Source: Ampullaceana balthica (lineage: Eukaryota > Mollusca > Gastropoda > Lymnaeidae). Taken from it: 64,000 nucleotides of DNA. The notes beneath the pieces are model-generated. The model did not search any database and was not told where the DNA came from. It saw only the letters and a list, made by a program, of their open reading frames with translations. Made by a program: the position numbers and the translations under genes. Every line of letters starts with the position of its first letter. The stretch's first letter is position 1. The stretch lies in contig CALYLW010000016.1 of the NCBI GenBank assembly GCA_944989445.1, positions 1,061,476 to 1,125,475 of the forward strand, in the 5' to 3' direction. This document shows positions 11,331 through 21,936 of this stretch, piece by piece.

Positions 11331-12275
11331 ATTACCAAAGATAACAATAAAAACTTATGGTCCTTTATCAAATCTAAAAAAATGGAACCTTCAGGAATAG
11401 CCACACTAAAAGGCTCAAATAATAAAACCTATAATGATAATGAAACTAAATCTAATATCCTTAACACATATTTTGCATCATCTTTTTCTGCCTCAGGCGA
11501 CAAGGAAGTTTTAATAAATTTAAATAAAATGGAGGAAATAGGTAACATAACTGTAAATGAGAAAGGTATACATTCACTCCTAAAAAACTTAAAAGTAAAC
11601 AAAGCTACTGGCCCAGATGATTTGCCTGCAAGATTATTAAAATAAATAAGCAATGAACTGTCCCCAATCCTTGTAGTTCTCTTTCAAGCCTCTCTAAACC
11701 AGGGTAAAGTGCCCAAGGATTGGAAATTAGCTAACGTAACTCCACTCTTTAAGAAAGGGGATAAATCAGACCCTGGTAATTACAGGCCTGTATCACTTAC
11801 TAGTATCACCTGTAAATTACTAGAACACATAATATATAGTAGAATAGTTAACCACCTTGACAAATATAATGCCCTATGCCCACATCAACACGGCTTTAGA
11901 AAAAACAGATCATGTGAAACACAATTAATAAACACAACCAAGAGCAAAGTAGTAATCATATATAAAGCAATTAATTCTAATTTAGAAATACAACATAAAG
12001 ATAACTTAATACAACCCTCAGATAGACATAAGGATAAAAACACTTTTCTTATTCCGTATGCAAGAACAAACATCTACAAGTTTTCCTTCTTCCCGTCCGG
12101 AATTCGGGCGTGGAATGGGTTGCCTGAAGAATCCAGGAAAACCAACACTTTATCAACATTTAAATCTCTAATAAAAATGCAGGACTAAACACAAACCATA
12201 GATAAGCGTAGGACGCAATAATCTTCTGTATAGAAGGAGCGTCTGTAAACAGATAAGATAACATAAGATAAGATA
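11331..12275 (+). pseudogene. LINE (CR1/Jockey-like group) reverse transcriptase, internally deleted
   Basis: Reading frame with KATGPDDLPARLLK, a TAA stop, then VPKDWKLANVTPLFKKGD and GNYRPVSLTSITCKLLE, typical of fingers and palm of a non-LTR reverse transcriptase. Near 11940 it jumps to the C-terminal end (KSKVVIIYKAINSNLEI) seen complete at 61268, so the catalytic YxDD region is deleted. It ends with the shared tail AGAAGGAGCGTCTGTAAACA and ATAAGAT repeats (12220-12275). Confidence 0.8.
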
Positions 12276-13382
12276 AGATAAGGCCCGGACAACATTAACA
12301 CTTATTTTCTCTCTAGGCAAGAGTAGATTTGGTGGACTTACAGTGTTAAATATTTAATTCACTATGCCCCCTTTTCTGTTCTATGTACCGTTTTAACTTG
12401 TTTTATGTATGCCCAAATGATAATGAAATAAGATTTAAATTCCATTATGTTCTTACATGCATTAAAATATTTGATCATTAATTAACTTACAAAAAATAAC
12501 TGGATTGAGAGATACACGAAAGGGTGTGAATGTTTCATATATAATTTACGATGAAAAATTTAGTAAACACCTTATGGTTATCAATTTTATTATTACGTGT
12601 ATTATTGTTATTAATTTAATTGCGAATTGTATGTGTTTATTTCTGTACATTTGTTTAATTGGGATTCTGAGATTCGACAATTTATAGTTATAATGACGGT
12701 TTCATTGATTGAATGAAACGTAAGAAGAAATGAGGGAGATATGTCAAGGTGAGAATGTCTGAGTGTGTGGCACTGGGGCGTGAGAGATAGTTGATGACCA
12801 GTGAAGGGTGAAGGTGGAGAGGAGGGTAAGGTGGGGATAGAGGTGGAGGAGGATGATAACGGAGGTAAACAGCCAGTTTGCGTCTATCCCTAAGTACGGA
12901 GACAAGCGGGTTATTCTGTAACGAGATACGACCGCAGCGTAGCATACGCCGCAGACACGCTCATCGTAGATAGTTCGAAGAACGGGAGAGGGTATGAGAG
13001 AAATGACACAAACAACATCACAAAGTAATGGAAAAAAAGCAGAAACAAACATGTTTAAAAATGTATTTAAAAAAATTTTCACACTGGGACGTGATAACAA
13101 CTGCACTATGAATCATATGTTATTCTGTGAAAGAATAACGCAAGTGAACGCACTAAGCATCGTTGCCACACCTCCCTTTTTTTCTTTTCATCCCACTACG
13201 CTTGTCAACAGTTATCGATCGATCTCATCGATGGTTATTCGTCATGCTTACGAGCACATACACGTTTAGGTGAACTATATATACAGACGTATTTCTATGA
13301 AGATAAAAGTGTTTCATTGATGTAATAGAAAGTGGTTATCTTAATCGTGTTTGAGGTTGTACTCGTTCACCATCCCTTAGAC
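12276..13382 (+). mobile_element. Ty3/gypsy-type element 3' remnant, left of the MITE
   Basis: Starts with a short pol-end phrase (GGCCCGGACAACATTAACAC), then TAGATTTGGTG ... ATATTTAATTCACTA, matching the sequence after the pol remnant at 63.1 kb. From about 12690 it aligns with 63549-63870, for example ATGACGGTTTCATTG and GAGGGAGATATGTC. It is probably the 3' non-coding region and LTR of the same family; LTR borders were not resolved. It continues to the right of the MITE (13553-13720). Confidence 0.5.
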
Positions 13383-13544
13383 CAGTGCTTCACAAAGTCA
13401 TGGTCCGCAGACCAGTGCCGGTCCGTGGGCCATCATTTGCCGGTCCGCAGAAGTTATAAAAAAAAATTGTCAGTGCGCCGGTCCCTAGTGTAATGGAAAA
13501 AAATTCCTGCCGGTCCGCCATACTAAAAAGTTTGAGAAGCACTG
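13383..13544. mobile_element. hAT MITE, 162 bp, with 8-bp target duplication
   Basis: Termini CAGTGCTTCACAAAG and TTTGAGAAGCACTG are inverted. Flanks are CCTTAGAC (13375-13382) and CCCTAGAC (13545-13552). The related unoccupied sequence near 63.87 kb has one copy, CCCTAGAC. The body is rich in CCGGTCCG. Confidence 0.9.
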
Positions 13545-13731
13545 CCCTAGACAACGACGCCAAACAAATCTCCTATTTGTGACAGGTGTAAATAAATCAG
13601 ATATCTTCTTGTCCGTTTTAAGTTTAGCTTGTTAAAATTAAATAAAACTTTAAGTCATGACATCTAAGCGTTATTTATCACATTCTTAGCTGCTTGGCGT
13701 CTTTAATTAATTGTACCTCAATTAAAATCTA

Positions 13732-14258
13732 CTAGCTGACCCGCGGCGTAGCATACGCCGCTAATGATTTAGTGACGGGTGATGACTTCCTGAAAGACAC
13801 GGTTGTCAAAATGGGGTGGGTTTGGGCAAACGACTGTGAGTGAATGAAAAGAAGGAACTCTGGAGAGACCCGCGGCGTATCACCCGTAAAAGATGACGGA
13901 AGTGTTCAGCTGAAATCTATTTATTTTGAAAAAATGCACTTTTTAGGGCGCCAACGGCGCCCACCTTTTTCAAAATCCCAACTAACTTGTCCTTGTTTCA
14001 TCAATACGAAATATAAATCTTTCTGAAATGTACACAACATATTTTATAACTTTTTACATTGTTCCCTTTTTACAAAATTAAAATATCAGCGAAAACAATG
14101 ACGTCATATATTTATTTTTTTAAAACGCATATTTAATCTGCACACCTTTTGATGCATTGGTGCAGTAATTTGGTGCGCTGATTTCTAAAATTAGTATCTG
14201 TTGAACATACTTGCAGCTTGTCTCGCAGGATCCGACCACGAAGAGAATTATATATCTA
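13732..14258 (-). mobile_element. Non-autonomous Helitron fragment with 3' terminus
   Basis: On the minus strand the terminus is hairpin GCGGCGTA-TGC-TACGCCGC, then GGGTCAGCTAG, followed by host T. This is the hairpin plus CTRR end of a Helitron. The same GGGTCAGCTAG end is at 61858-61861. The 5' TC end was not fixed; the Helitron dimer has landed on its far side. Confidence 0.65.
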
Positions 14259-17200
14259 CTAGTTCAAAAGCCTGCTGAAGCTGGCAGAACGAAATCCCAC
14301 AGAAGGGATAACAAAGAAATATACCAAATACTGCAACAGAAAAAACCACATGGCCTTTATTGCCATGAAGAGAATACGATATAAGAACAGAAATAACAAA
14401 GAAATATATGAAATACTGTAATAGAAAATAACATTTGGCCTATATTGCCATGAACACAATACGATATGAAAATAAATAACAAAGAGATGTACGAAATACT
14501 CAAATAGAAAAGAACTTTAATCTTTTATTGCCATGAACACAATACGATATGAACAGCTAAATATGAAAGATCTCCTTGTACACCACATTTTTAGTGTAGC
14601 AGGCGGAGCTGTCGTGGAGCAGTTTCCATTGCTTAGGACCCTCTGCCACATGGACCTTGACATCTGCTGATCTGCGTACACGGGAGAAAGCAACGTATAA
14701 TTGCCTATGGCTAAACACAGGTTGTGGTAGGTAGATACCGACCTTATCCAGTGTCTGGCCAAGCGATTTGTTTATGGTCATTGCGAAAGCTAACTTCACA
14801 GGGAATTGCCTTCTCCGTAGAATGAAAGGCAAGTCTGTGGTTGTCGGGGCAATGTCCACGCGTGGAATGAATAGAGTGCGACCTTTGTCACTTCCGGACA
14901 GAAGTTCAGCGATGATGAGGTTGGGTTTGAGGTCCCTAACCACCAATCTGGTGCCGTTGCATAGACCTCGTTTGGTTTTCAAATTGCGAAGAAGAATTAT
15001 AATTGCTCCGACTTTTAATGTTATTTGGTGAAGCGGCATTACCGAAGGTGCCAATTGATGTAGAAATTCCACGGGATAATTGTTTTCATCATCTGGCGTG
15101 CAGTCGTCCATGGAGTCGGAACTTAAGTATGTCCTGGGTTCTCCTTCAAGTAAATGATGAACCTGACTATTGATAAGGTCCACATCGACATTTGTAGGGC
15201 AGAGAATAGCCTTATTTGCAAATTCTTCCGCATCTCTGGCTAGAAGTTGTTCACCGAAGATTTCAGAAACAATAGATCCTGTGCAGACCATATGGGCTGG
15301 AACTTCAAACATATTCTCGTTCCATCCATGTTCATTGGTTAATGTTCCATTGCCTAGCTCAATTAACAAAGACGTAAATTCTGGATCAATAGATCGCACA
15401 TTACTTGTCAATGTGAGAATTGTAAATTTAGACCAAAGATCGGTAAACTTAATACTCGCTTCGACGATGGCGGCCCTGGTTCCATGAGCAACAATGGGCA
15501 AGGTTTGTCTGAAGTCCCCACCCAAGAGAATGGCTTTTCAACCGAAAGGTTTGTCATTTTGCATGATATCTTGTAAGAGTTTATTCACGCATTTCAATGC
15601 ATTCTTAGAGGCCATCGTGGATTCATCCCAAATGATTATTGTGGCTCTTCGGAAAATGTCAGCATCGGTGGGGGTTATTCTCATTCTGGAGGTTGAGGTG
15701 TCGATAATTGGGACGGGAAGTTGAAATTGGGAATGATACGTTCGACCACTTTACAGTAAATTGGCCGCGATTCCAGTTGATGCAGTAGCTAAAGCAATCT
15801 TCTGTTCCCCTCTAAAGGATGCAAGCAAGGTTGTGTACACATATGTTTTACCACTGCCACCAGGTCCGTCAAGAAAGTAACACCTATGAGGAAGATGACC
15901 ATTGGCTGCGGCTGCGATAATTTCATCAAATGCGTGTCTCTGCTGTTCATTGAGACTCCGTACCATGTCTGTTGCTTTGCTGAGCTGTTGGACCGGATCA
16001 ACAACGCTGTCCTCTATGTTTTCCACGTGACTTGGTGGAACTGGTAAACCAAAATTCTCGCAGGTTTTCCTATTAGCAATAAAGATCAATTGAATATCAG
16101 TAAGGGCCAAATTGAGGCAGTGTTTGCAATTCACTTCGTGATGAAACTGCAACGTAAAATCTTCATAAAAGTATTCTTTATATTTCTGGAACAATTGTGG
16201 AATATTTGAAGGAGTTGCGAGCAGGCACATATGTGCAAATAATTCCCGTAGGAGAGCGGGTCTCTTTTCGGCAACTGCATCATGTAACGTCATATCCCAG
16301 ACCTGCTCGTCATTGAAGAGGCCTCAGTGTTGTGCAGCTTCCTTGAATGTTGGAAATGTAATACCATGGACGGTCCGACGGTCCTCAGAGGAATTTCCAC
16401 CTGGCACATGACGGAGAAGTAAGCGAAAGCAGAAGCGCTGATGTCTGACGCTAAGCTGACAGAGTACATACGACCAATTATTCTGTCAGCACCCCTTTCC
16501 TTCTCTGCCATGTTCTGGTCCTCTCTTGAAAAACACAATGTTCAGGTATGTCAGTGTCTATTGTATAGTATACCTGTAGCCATCTGGTATTGTTGATTTA
16601 GTTTGAACCATGCCGTTAAAGTAGTGTCCTCGAAGCTGCGTTCTGTGCTGCAGCCTCAACGTTATCAGTAATAAAAACTACTGATTGCTCGCCAAGGAGA
16701 TAAACTTGGAGTCTGATAATTGCATGAGACTGCTTGTGCATGTGGAACCCAAAAAGGCTTTCGCGTTGGTTTCGCGTTACTCGTCGCCGGGATGCCTCCT
16801 CGTGTGTTTCTGTTCTTCTTCGATTCCTGTTATGTTCGTTTCTGCGACGTTTTCTATCGGCAATTTCGGCTTCATCGAATGTACTTTTTTCGAGGCATAT
16901 TTGTCTCGTGGCAACACGCGAAGGTTTGTAAATTTGTGGAGTTGAAGAAGAAATAATAAAGCAATGCGAACGTGACATTGACGATGGGTACAGGCGTAGG
17001 AGAACGGTGTCGTACCTTGAATGCGGCGCAGCAATGCAGTTGGCAGTGGGTCAAGAACCGAAGACCTACACACCGACATCAACCGGTTGGTGGTGACTTA
17101 CATCATGATTTATAACGGAGACACACACACGCATAGGCTGGTGGCCGATGTTAGACTCAACACAAATGTGTGTTGGTGTGTACACAAATGCTGACGTCAC

Positions 17201-17403
17201 AGGTTCGTGCGTTGTTTCGGTAATTGACGTTCTAGCTAAAACAATGCCGTCATATAATTTTTTTTTACGGCGAACATTTTTAATTTATTTATAATAATTG
17301 TGCGCGCCTTTTTTGCGCACCTTTTTTGCGTGCCTTTCGAGCACCTTTTCGCGCGCCTTTGAACGGGGAGACACACGCATACTTAGGGCGATTATATATT
17401 AGA
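14259..17403 (-). mobile_element. Helitron copy 1 (3145 bp), downstream half of a head-to-tail dimer
   Basis: On the minus strand it begins TCTAATATATAATCGCCCTA at 17403 and ends in a GCCAGCTTCAGCAGGC hairpin, TTTTGAA and CTAG at 14262-14259, followed by host T. Near the 3' end are three roughly 85-bp direct repeats (about 14290-14560). It encodes a decayed Helitron protein without the Rep nuclease region. The 5' end abuts the CTAG of copy 2 with no base between. Confidence 0.85.
14557..16978 (-). pseudogene. Helitron helicase pseudogene (copy 1), Rep domain missing
   Basis: Pieces in order: a basic N-terminal stretch (RKRRRNEHNRNRRRTETHEE) running straight into the post-Rep region (LLGEQSVVFITDN); then LRELFAHMCLLATPSNIPQLF; Walker A GPGGSGKTY; TAA after ATASTGIAANLL; IIIWDESTMA (motif II); TGA near 15540; GGDFRQTLPIV; and the C-terminal AFAMTINKSLGQTL and YVAFSRVRR. 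The family is the PIF1-like helicase of Helitrons. Rep and the Helitron_like_N region are absent, so it is a deletion derivative. Confidence 0.85.
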
Positions 17404-20400
17404 CTAGTTCAAAAGCCTGCTGAAGCTGGCAGAACGAAATCCCACAGAAGGGATAACAAAGAAATATACCAAATACTGCAATAGAAAAAACCACGTGGCA
17501 TTTATTTCCATGAACAGAATACGATATATGAACAGAAATAACAAAGAAATGTATGAATTACTGTTATAGAAAATAACATTTGGCCTATATTGCCATGAAC
17601 ACAATACGATCTGAAAATAAATAACAAAGAGATGTACGAAATACTCAAATAGAAAAGAATTTGTATCTTTTATTGCCATGAACACAATACGATATGAACA
17701 GCTAAATATGAAAGATCTCCTTGTACACCACATTTTTATTGTAGCAGGTGGAGCTGTCGTGGGGCAGTTTCACTTGTTTAGGACCATCTGCCACATGGAC
17801 CTTGACATATGCTGATCTGCGTACACGGGAGAAAGCAAGGTATAATTGTCTATGGCTAAACACAGGTTGTGGTAGGTAGATAACGACCTTATCCAGTGTC
17901 TGGCCCTGCGATTTGTTTATGGTCATTGCGAAAGCTAACTTCACATGGAATTGCCTTCTCACGTAGATTGAAAGGCAAGTATGTGGTTGTCGGGGCAATG
18001 TCCACGCGTGGAATGAATAGAGTGCGACCTTTGTCACTTCCGGACAGAAGTTCAGCTATGATGAGGTTGGGTTTGAGGTCCCTAAACACCAATCTGGTGC
18101 CGTTGCATAGACCTCGTTTAGTGTTCAAATTTCGAAGAAGAATTATAATTGCTCCGACTTTTATTGTTAATTGATGAAGCGGCATTACCGAAGGTGCCAA
18201 TTGATGTAGAAATTCCACGGGATAATTGTTTTCATCATCTGGCGTGCAGTCGTCGATGGAGTCGGAACTTAAGTATGTCCTGGGTTCTCCTTCAAGTAAA
18301 TGCAAAACCTGACTATTGATAAGGTCCACATCGGCATTTGTAGGGCAGAGAATAGCCTTATTTGCAACTTCTTCCGCATCTCTGGCTAGAAGTCGTTCAC
18401 CGAATATTTCAGAAACAATAGATCCTGTGCAGACCATATGGGCTGGAACTTCAAACATATTCTCGTTCAATCCATGTTCATTGGTTAATGTTCCATTGCC
18501 TAGCTCCATTAACAAAGACGTAAATTCTGGATCAATAGATCGCACATTACTTGTCAATGTGAGAATTGTAAATTTAGACCAAAGATCTGTAAACTTAATA
18601 CTCGCTTCGACAATGGCGGACCTAGTTCCATGAGCAACAACGGGCAAGGTTTGTCTGAAGTCCCCACCCAAGAGAATGGTTTTTCCTCCGAAAGGTTTGT
18701 CATGTTGCATGATATCTTGTAACAGCTTTCTCACGCATTTCAATGCATCCTTAGAAGCCATCGTGGATTCATCTCAAATGATTATTGTGGCTCTTCGGAG
18801 AATGTCATCATCGGAGGAGGTCATTCTCATTCTGGAGGTTGAGGTGTCGATAATTGGGACGGCAAGTTGAAATTGGGAATGATACGTTCGACCACTTTAC
18901 AGTAAATTGGCCGCGATTCCAGTTGATGCAGTAGCTAAAGCAATCTTCTGTTCCACTCTAAATGATGCAAGCAAGATTGTGTACAAATATGTTTTACCAC
19001 TGCCACCAGGTACGTCAATAAAGTAACAACTATGAGGAAGATGATCATTGGCTGCGGATGTGATAATTTCATCACATGCGTGTCTCTGCTGTTCCTTGAG
19101 ACTCCGTACCATGTCTGTTGCTTTGCTGAGCTGTTGGACCGGATCAAAAACGCTGTCATGTATGTCTTCCACGTGACTTGGTGGAACTGGTAAACATAAA
19201 TTCTCGCAGGTTTTCCTATTAGCAATAAAGATCAATTGAACATCATTAAGGGCCAAATTTAGAAAGTGTTTGCAATTCACTTCGTGATGAAACTGCAACG
19301 TAAAATCTTCATAAAAGTATTCTTTATATTTCTGGAACAATTGTGGAATATTTGAAGGAGATGCGAGCAGGCACATATGTGCAAATAATTCCCGTAGGAG
19401 AGCGGGTCTCTTTTCGGCAACTGCATCATGTAACGTCATATCCCAGACCTGTATGTCATTGAAGAGGCATCGGTGTTGTGTAGCTTCCTTGAATGTTGGA
19501 TATGTAATACCATGGACGGTCCGAAGGTCCTCAAAGGAAGTTGCACCTGGCACATGAAGAAGAAGTAGGCGCAAGCAGAAGCGCTGAATGTCTGACACTA
19601 AACTGACAGAGTACATACGACCAATTATTCTTTCAGCATCCCTTTGCCTTCTCTGCCATGTTCTTGTCCTCTCGTGAAAAACATAATGTTCAGGTATGTC
19701 AGTATGTATAGTATAGTATACCTGTAGCCATCTGGTATTGTTGATTTAGTTTGAACCATGCCGTTAAAGTAGTGTCTCTCGAAGCTGCGTTCTGTGCTGC
19801 AGCCTCAACGTTATCAGTAATAAAAACTACTGATTGCTCGCCAAGGAGATGAACTTGGAGTCTGATAATTGCATGAGACTGCTTGTGCATGTGGAACCCA
19901 AAAAGTATTTCGCATTGGTTTCGCGTTACACGTCGCCGGGATGCCTCCTCGTGTGTTTCTGTTCTTCTTCGATTCCTGTTATGTTCGTTTCTGCGACGTT
20001 TTCTATCGGCAATTTCGGCTTCATCGAATGTTCTTTTTTCGAGGCATATTTGTCTCGTAGCAACACGCGAAGGTTTGTAAATTTGTGGAGTTGAAGAAGA
20101 AATAATGAAGCAATGCGAACGTGACATTGACGATGGGTACAGGCGTAGGAGAACGGTGTCGTACCTTGAATGCGGCGCAGCAATGCAGTTGGCAGTGGGT
20201 CAAGAACCGAAGACCGACACACCGACATCAACTGGTTGGTGGTGACTAACATCATGATTTATAACGGAGACACACACACGCATAGGCTGGTGGCCGATGT
20301 TAGACTCAACACAAATGTGTGTTTGTGTGTACACAAATGCTGACGTCACAGGTTCGCGCGTTGTTTCGGTAATTGACGTTCTAGCTAAAACAATGCCGTC

Positions 20401-20553
20401 ATATAATATTTTTTTACGGCGAACATTTTTAATTTGTTTATAATAATTTTGCGTGCCTTTTTTTGCGCACCTTTTTTGCGCGCCTTTCGAGCACCTTTTC
20501 GCGCGCCTTTGAACGGGGAGACACACGCATACTTAGGGCGATTATATATTAGA
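17404..20553 (-). mobile_element. Helitron copy 2 (3150 bp), upstream half of the dimer
   Basis: Begins TCTAATATATAATCGCCC at 20553, with host A before TC, and ends CTAG at 17407-17404, directly against the TC of copy 1. It is highly similar to copy 1 throughout, including subterminal direct repeats (about 17440-17700) and the GGCGCGC-rich 5' part. Confidence 0.85.
17702..20127 (-). pseudogene. Helitron helicase pseudogene (copy 2), Rep domain missing
   Basis: Same truncated architecture as copy 1: basic N-terminus (20127 onward), RDTTLTAWFKLNQQ, IGRMYSVSL, FCLRLLLLHVPGATSFEDL, Walker A PGGSGKTY and GGDFRQTLPVV. It shares the TAA after GIAANLL with copy 1. Private lesions are a stop replacing W just before DESTMA (about 18775) and a frameshift near 17960 before AFAMTINKSQGQTL. 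Confidence 0.85.
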
Positions 20554-20739
20554 TATATAGATGGCTTGAAAAGTCATAAAAATTATTTTGATAATTTTAA
20601 ATTACATAAAATCTTTTAAATTCTCGCAGAGAAATAATTTTAATGCAGCTTAAGAATTTCTTTGATTTTTCCTGTTTCCCAAATTCTTCGTTTATGACCA
20701 TAGTTTGCATATCTTTATAATTTTTGAATTAAGAAGACT

Positions 20740-21265
20740 TAATATTTTTGCTTCTCAACTTATTGTAATAAAAACAACCCGTAAAAAACCAAGTTTTTGA
20801 CTATAAATCCTTTATGTACGAGAAGTAACTAAAAGAATGTTCATTATAATACGCAGCGCCAGACCATCCAGAAATACAAAATTGCAGTTGAGTCGTAAAA
20901 CATGTTTAATATAATGCGCACCGATCAGAAATATGTTTATAAAAAGAGCTGTCAATAAAATACGCACCTTGTTGCGCGACAGAAAGGTTGTTCAATATAA
21001 TACGCACCGCGACGCTCTATCTCAAAAAATAGCATGATACATAGGAATAAATAAAATAATCTAAAAAATCAATAATTTAATTATGGTACATGCGATCGAT
21101 CTGAAATTTTGATACGTTGCTTTTATCATCGGTACAAAACTGCCTGCAAAATTTCAGCTCGCTATCTTGCGAGCAAGTGGGTTAAAAATCGATCAAAAGT
21201 TTTGGCGACAAGCAAGCAAGCAAGCAAGGTCCGCCGCAGACACCACGAGTTAATATAAAGGATTT
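20740..21265 (-). repeat. Dispersed repeat, diverged unit (ATCCCTTATAT family)
   Basis: Left edge CCCGTAAAAAACCAAGTTTT and GACTATAAATCC, right edge GAGTTAATATAAAGGATTT. The interior has GATCGATCTGAAATTTTGAT and CAGCTCGCTATCTTGCGAG. It is an inverted-orientation, aged member of the family that forms the tandem at 44.7-46.2 kb. Confidence 0.6.
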
Positions 21266-21607
21266 AAAAAATAGGATTTATTATATTTTTTAAAAGAAAA
21301 AGGACACACCATCCTTTAGTGATTTTAAGCTTTGTAGATCTAAGACACACCTTATTGCTATACTTACCTACATGTTCATCGTGTTTTTCAAATATATTAT
21401 ATAAGTGCATTTAGGCAGTATTTGTAAAGGGGAAGAACACTCTTGTTCAGAAATCGTCGAGCATACAAGAATGGATAAGTAATTTTAAAATACCTATTTT
21501 TTAGAATCCTTTTAAAATTACTTTTTTTTTCAACTGTAAATTTTAATTTTTAATGAAATATTAAAAACATAAACTTAAAAAGAACACATACTCGAATTAT
21601 GATTTTT

Positions 21608-21613
21608 TTTATT
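21608..21613 (-). terminator. Candidate poly(A) signal of gene B
   Basis: AATAAA on the minus strand, 54 bases past the stop codon. It is the first such hexamer downstream, but the region is AT-rich and chance is a real possibility. Confidence 0.4.
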
Positions 21614-21667
21614 ATTCTTCTATATTATATATCACGGAGTAAAGGTTAATCACAGCAAAAAAATTTT

Positions 21668-21804
21668 TTACACGGAATTTGACTCGTTATCTGATAAGTT
21701 ATCCAATGGATCGCCTTCTGATTCCTCGTCAAAGTTCGAACTAGCGTAGGACTTCGGCTCATCAGTATTTCGGCTCTGTTCAGATAAAATTTCTAATTCA
21801 TGTT
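21668..21804 (-). CDS. Gene B exon 19, acidic C-terminal tail
   Basis: Acceptor TTTTACTTTCAG, stop TAA at 21670-21668. Encodes 45 residues from HELEILSEQSRN through SYASSNFDEESEGD to DNESNSV. Rich in Asp, Glu and Ser, with several casein-kinase-2-like acidic serine sites. No ITAM or other named signalling motif is evident. Confidence 0.8.
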
Positions 21805-21886
21805 CTGAAAGTAAAACAAGTCATGTGGATGAAATATACTTAACCATGAAGACTGTTCCTTAAAGTGCTTTCTTTTATAAAATACA

Positions 21887-21936
<50 letters not shown>

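Noticed and set aside
14768..20094. Many plus-strand open frames across the Helitron region
   Set aside because: They are shadows of the minus-strand helicase fragments, which carry recognisable motifs.
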